A stretch of DNA of 64,000 nucleotides from Perognathus longimembris pacificus (taxonomy: Eukaryota > Chordata > Mammalia > Rodentia > Heteromyidae): assembly GCF_023159225.1 (NCBI RefSeq), contig NC_063167.1:7595734-7659733 (forward strand), written 5' to 3'. The notes under the pieces are model-generated. The model ran no database searches, was not told the origin of the DNA, and saw only the letters and a program-made list of their open reading frames with translations. The translations under genes and the position numbers were made by a program. The first letter of the stretch is position 1, and every line of letters begins with the position of its first letter. Positions 63,142-64,000 of this stretch are shown here, one piece after another.

Positions 63142-64000
63142 GTAAGATTTTTACCTGCCTATGTCTGTCTGAATCACTATTAACCACAATACAATGCTTC
63201 ACTGAGAAATTCAGATAGGTCTGCCATTCTTCATGGAAAAATCTATGGGAAATTATGGCTTGTCTTCTATCGTTCTTTCTAGTCTTTGCAATAGACAGTT
63301 TTCTGGCACAATCTACTGAATTTTTAATGTGGGCTGTAATTCCACCTGTGTTGGGAAGAATGGATCTGCAACACGAAATTCCTAAAATTTGGTGTCGTTG
63401 GAAATGAGCTGGTACACTGAGACTGTCAGGATAAGCTGTTGCTTGGTCTGTGTTTTTCTCAGCAGAACAATGGTTTTTCCAGTTAATGGGATTTAAAAAA
63501 AACTAGATTTTAAAGACATCTTTTCTAACATCTAAAGCTAGTGATAGAAGGTTTGTATGTATTCTTGAAAAGAGAGAGGACAGGATCCCAAGTGGAAAAA
63601 CATTTTTAAAAGAGAGGCCCTGTATTGTTCATATAGTATAAAAGGATTGAATGCCCAGCCTTTTGAGAAAAGAGGAGTCAGTTTGTTCTCCAGTTTGTTC
63701 CATTGATGATGTTTTCTTTCCTTATTTAGTGCCTTACCATGGAGCTCTGTTTTCCTCAGAACTGGGGAGACTGTGATGGACAACTGCATGGTCTTAGTTG
63801 TTCCACAAGCCATTGTTATCCAAATTCAACTCAGCCCCAACTCTTTCAGTGTGGTTTCTTTGGGGAGGCTTGGCCGGACTTCACATAGCTCATGAATACT
63901 TAAATATTCCATCTGGTCTGCAAACATGTCATGGGAAAATAGGTTTTCTTAGTGTCTAAAGTATTTGTTCTGGTTCGGCTCTCCTCAGGGTGTATACTCA
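63142..64000. other. Intron after the last exon, nothing recognised
   Basis: No further VPS13D exon is present; the expected continuation (SLPLVYLRTR-like) was not found. Confidence 0.6.

Noticed and set aside
1..64000. CRISPR array, operon, phage or bacterial system
   Set aside because: No spaced palindromic repeats or bacterial genes; the direct repeats are SINEs, microsatellites and three simple tandem duplications.

Overview
This is a mammalian nuclear window, almost certainly from a rodent. It holds no bacterial or viral gene. One protein-coding gene runs through all of it on the + strand: VPS13D, a giant bridge-type lipid-transfer protein. I place 29 consecutive internal coding exons between 1223 and 63141. 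Every intron is GT-AG, the phases agree at all 28 junctions, and the exons sum to 7432 nt (2477 codons plus one base). Residue numbers quoted are approximate human-VPS13D positions, counted from my recollection of the human protein (first exon near residue 371, last near 2848 of about 4388). The N-terminal chorein end lies upstream of the window; the adaptor-binding (VAB), DH-like and PH-like C-terminal regions lie downstream.

The exons include two very large ones (2208 nt at 12680-14887 and 1032 nt at 20137-21168). A candidate phospho-FFAT motif for binding VAP at the ER sits at 12736-12762. A UBA domain is split between the exons at 52728-52802 and 55743-55949. Together they encode most of the hydrophobic-groove rod and the ubiquitin-binding module.

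The introns are crowded with SINEs of two dimeric types that share one right-hand monomer. One has an ID/tRNA-Ala-like left monomer (here 'ID-Geo'); the other has a 7SL/B1-like left monomer (here 'B1-Geo', my label). The ID-headed form matches what I know of IDL-Geo, reported as restricted to Geomyoidea (kangaroo rats, pocket mice, pocket gophers). A geomyoid rodent is therefore the likely source, as an inference. Some ID-Geo copies are nearly identical to each other with perfect 15-17 bp target-site duplications (TSDs), so they are young. Older ID and B1 monomers, ancient L1 3' ends and a second LINE-like 3'-end family make up most other repeats.

The least ordinary features are two tiny tailless insertions with perfect TSDs. 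At 3575-3607 is the 5' half of tRNA-Arg(ACG), ending in the anticodon loop; at 719-758 is the corresponding 5' half of an ID SINE. Other oddities are an exact 87-bp tandem duplication ending 7 nt before an exon, 71-bp and 172-bp tandem duplications, two independent insertions at the same nucleotide of two B1-Geo copies, and a 170-bp polypyrimidine tract forming a decoy 3' splice site. Intronic gaps not listed separately showed me nothing recognisable.
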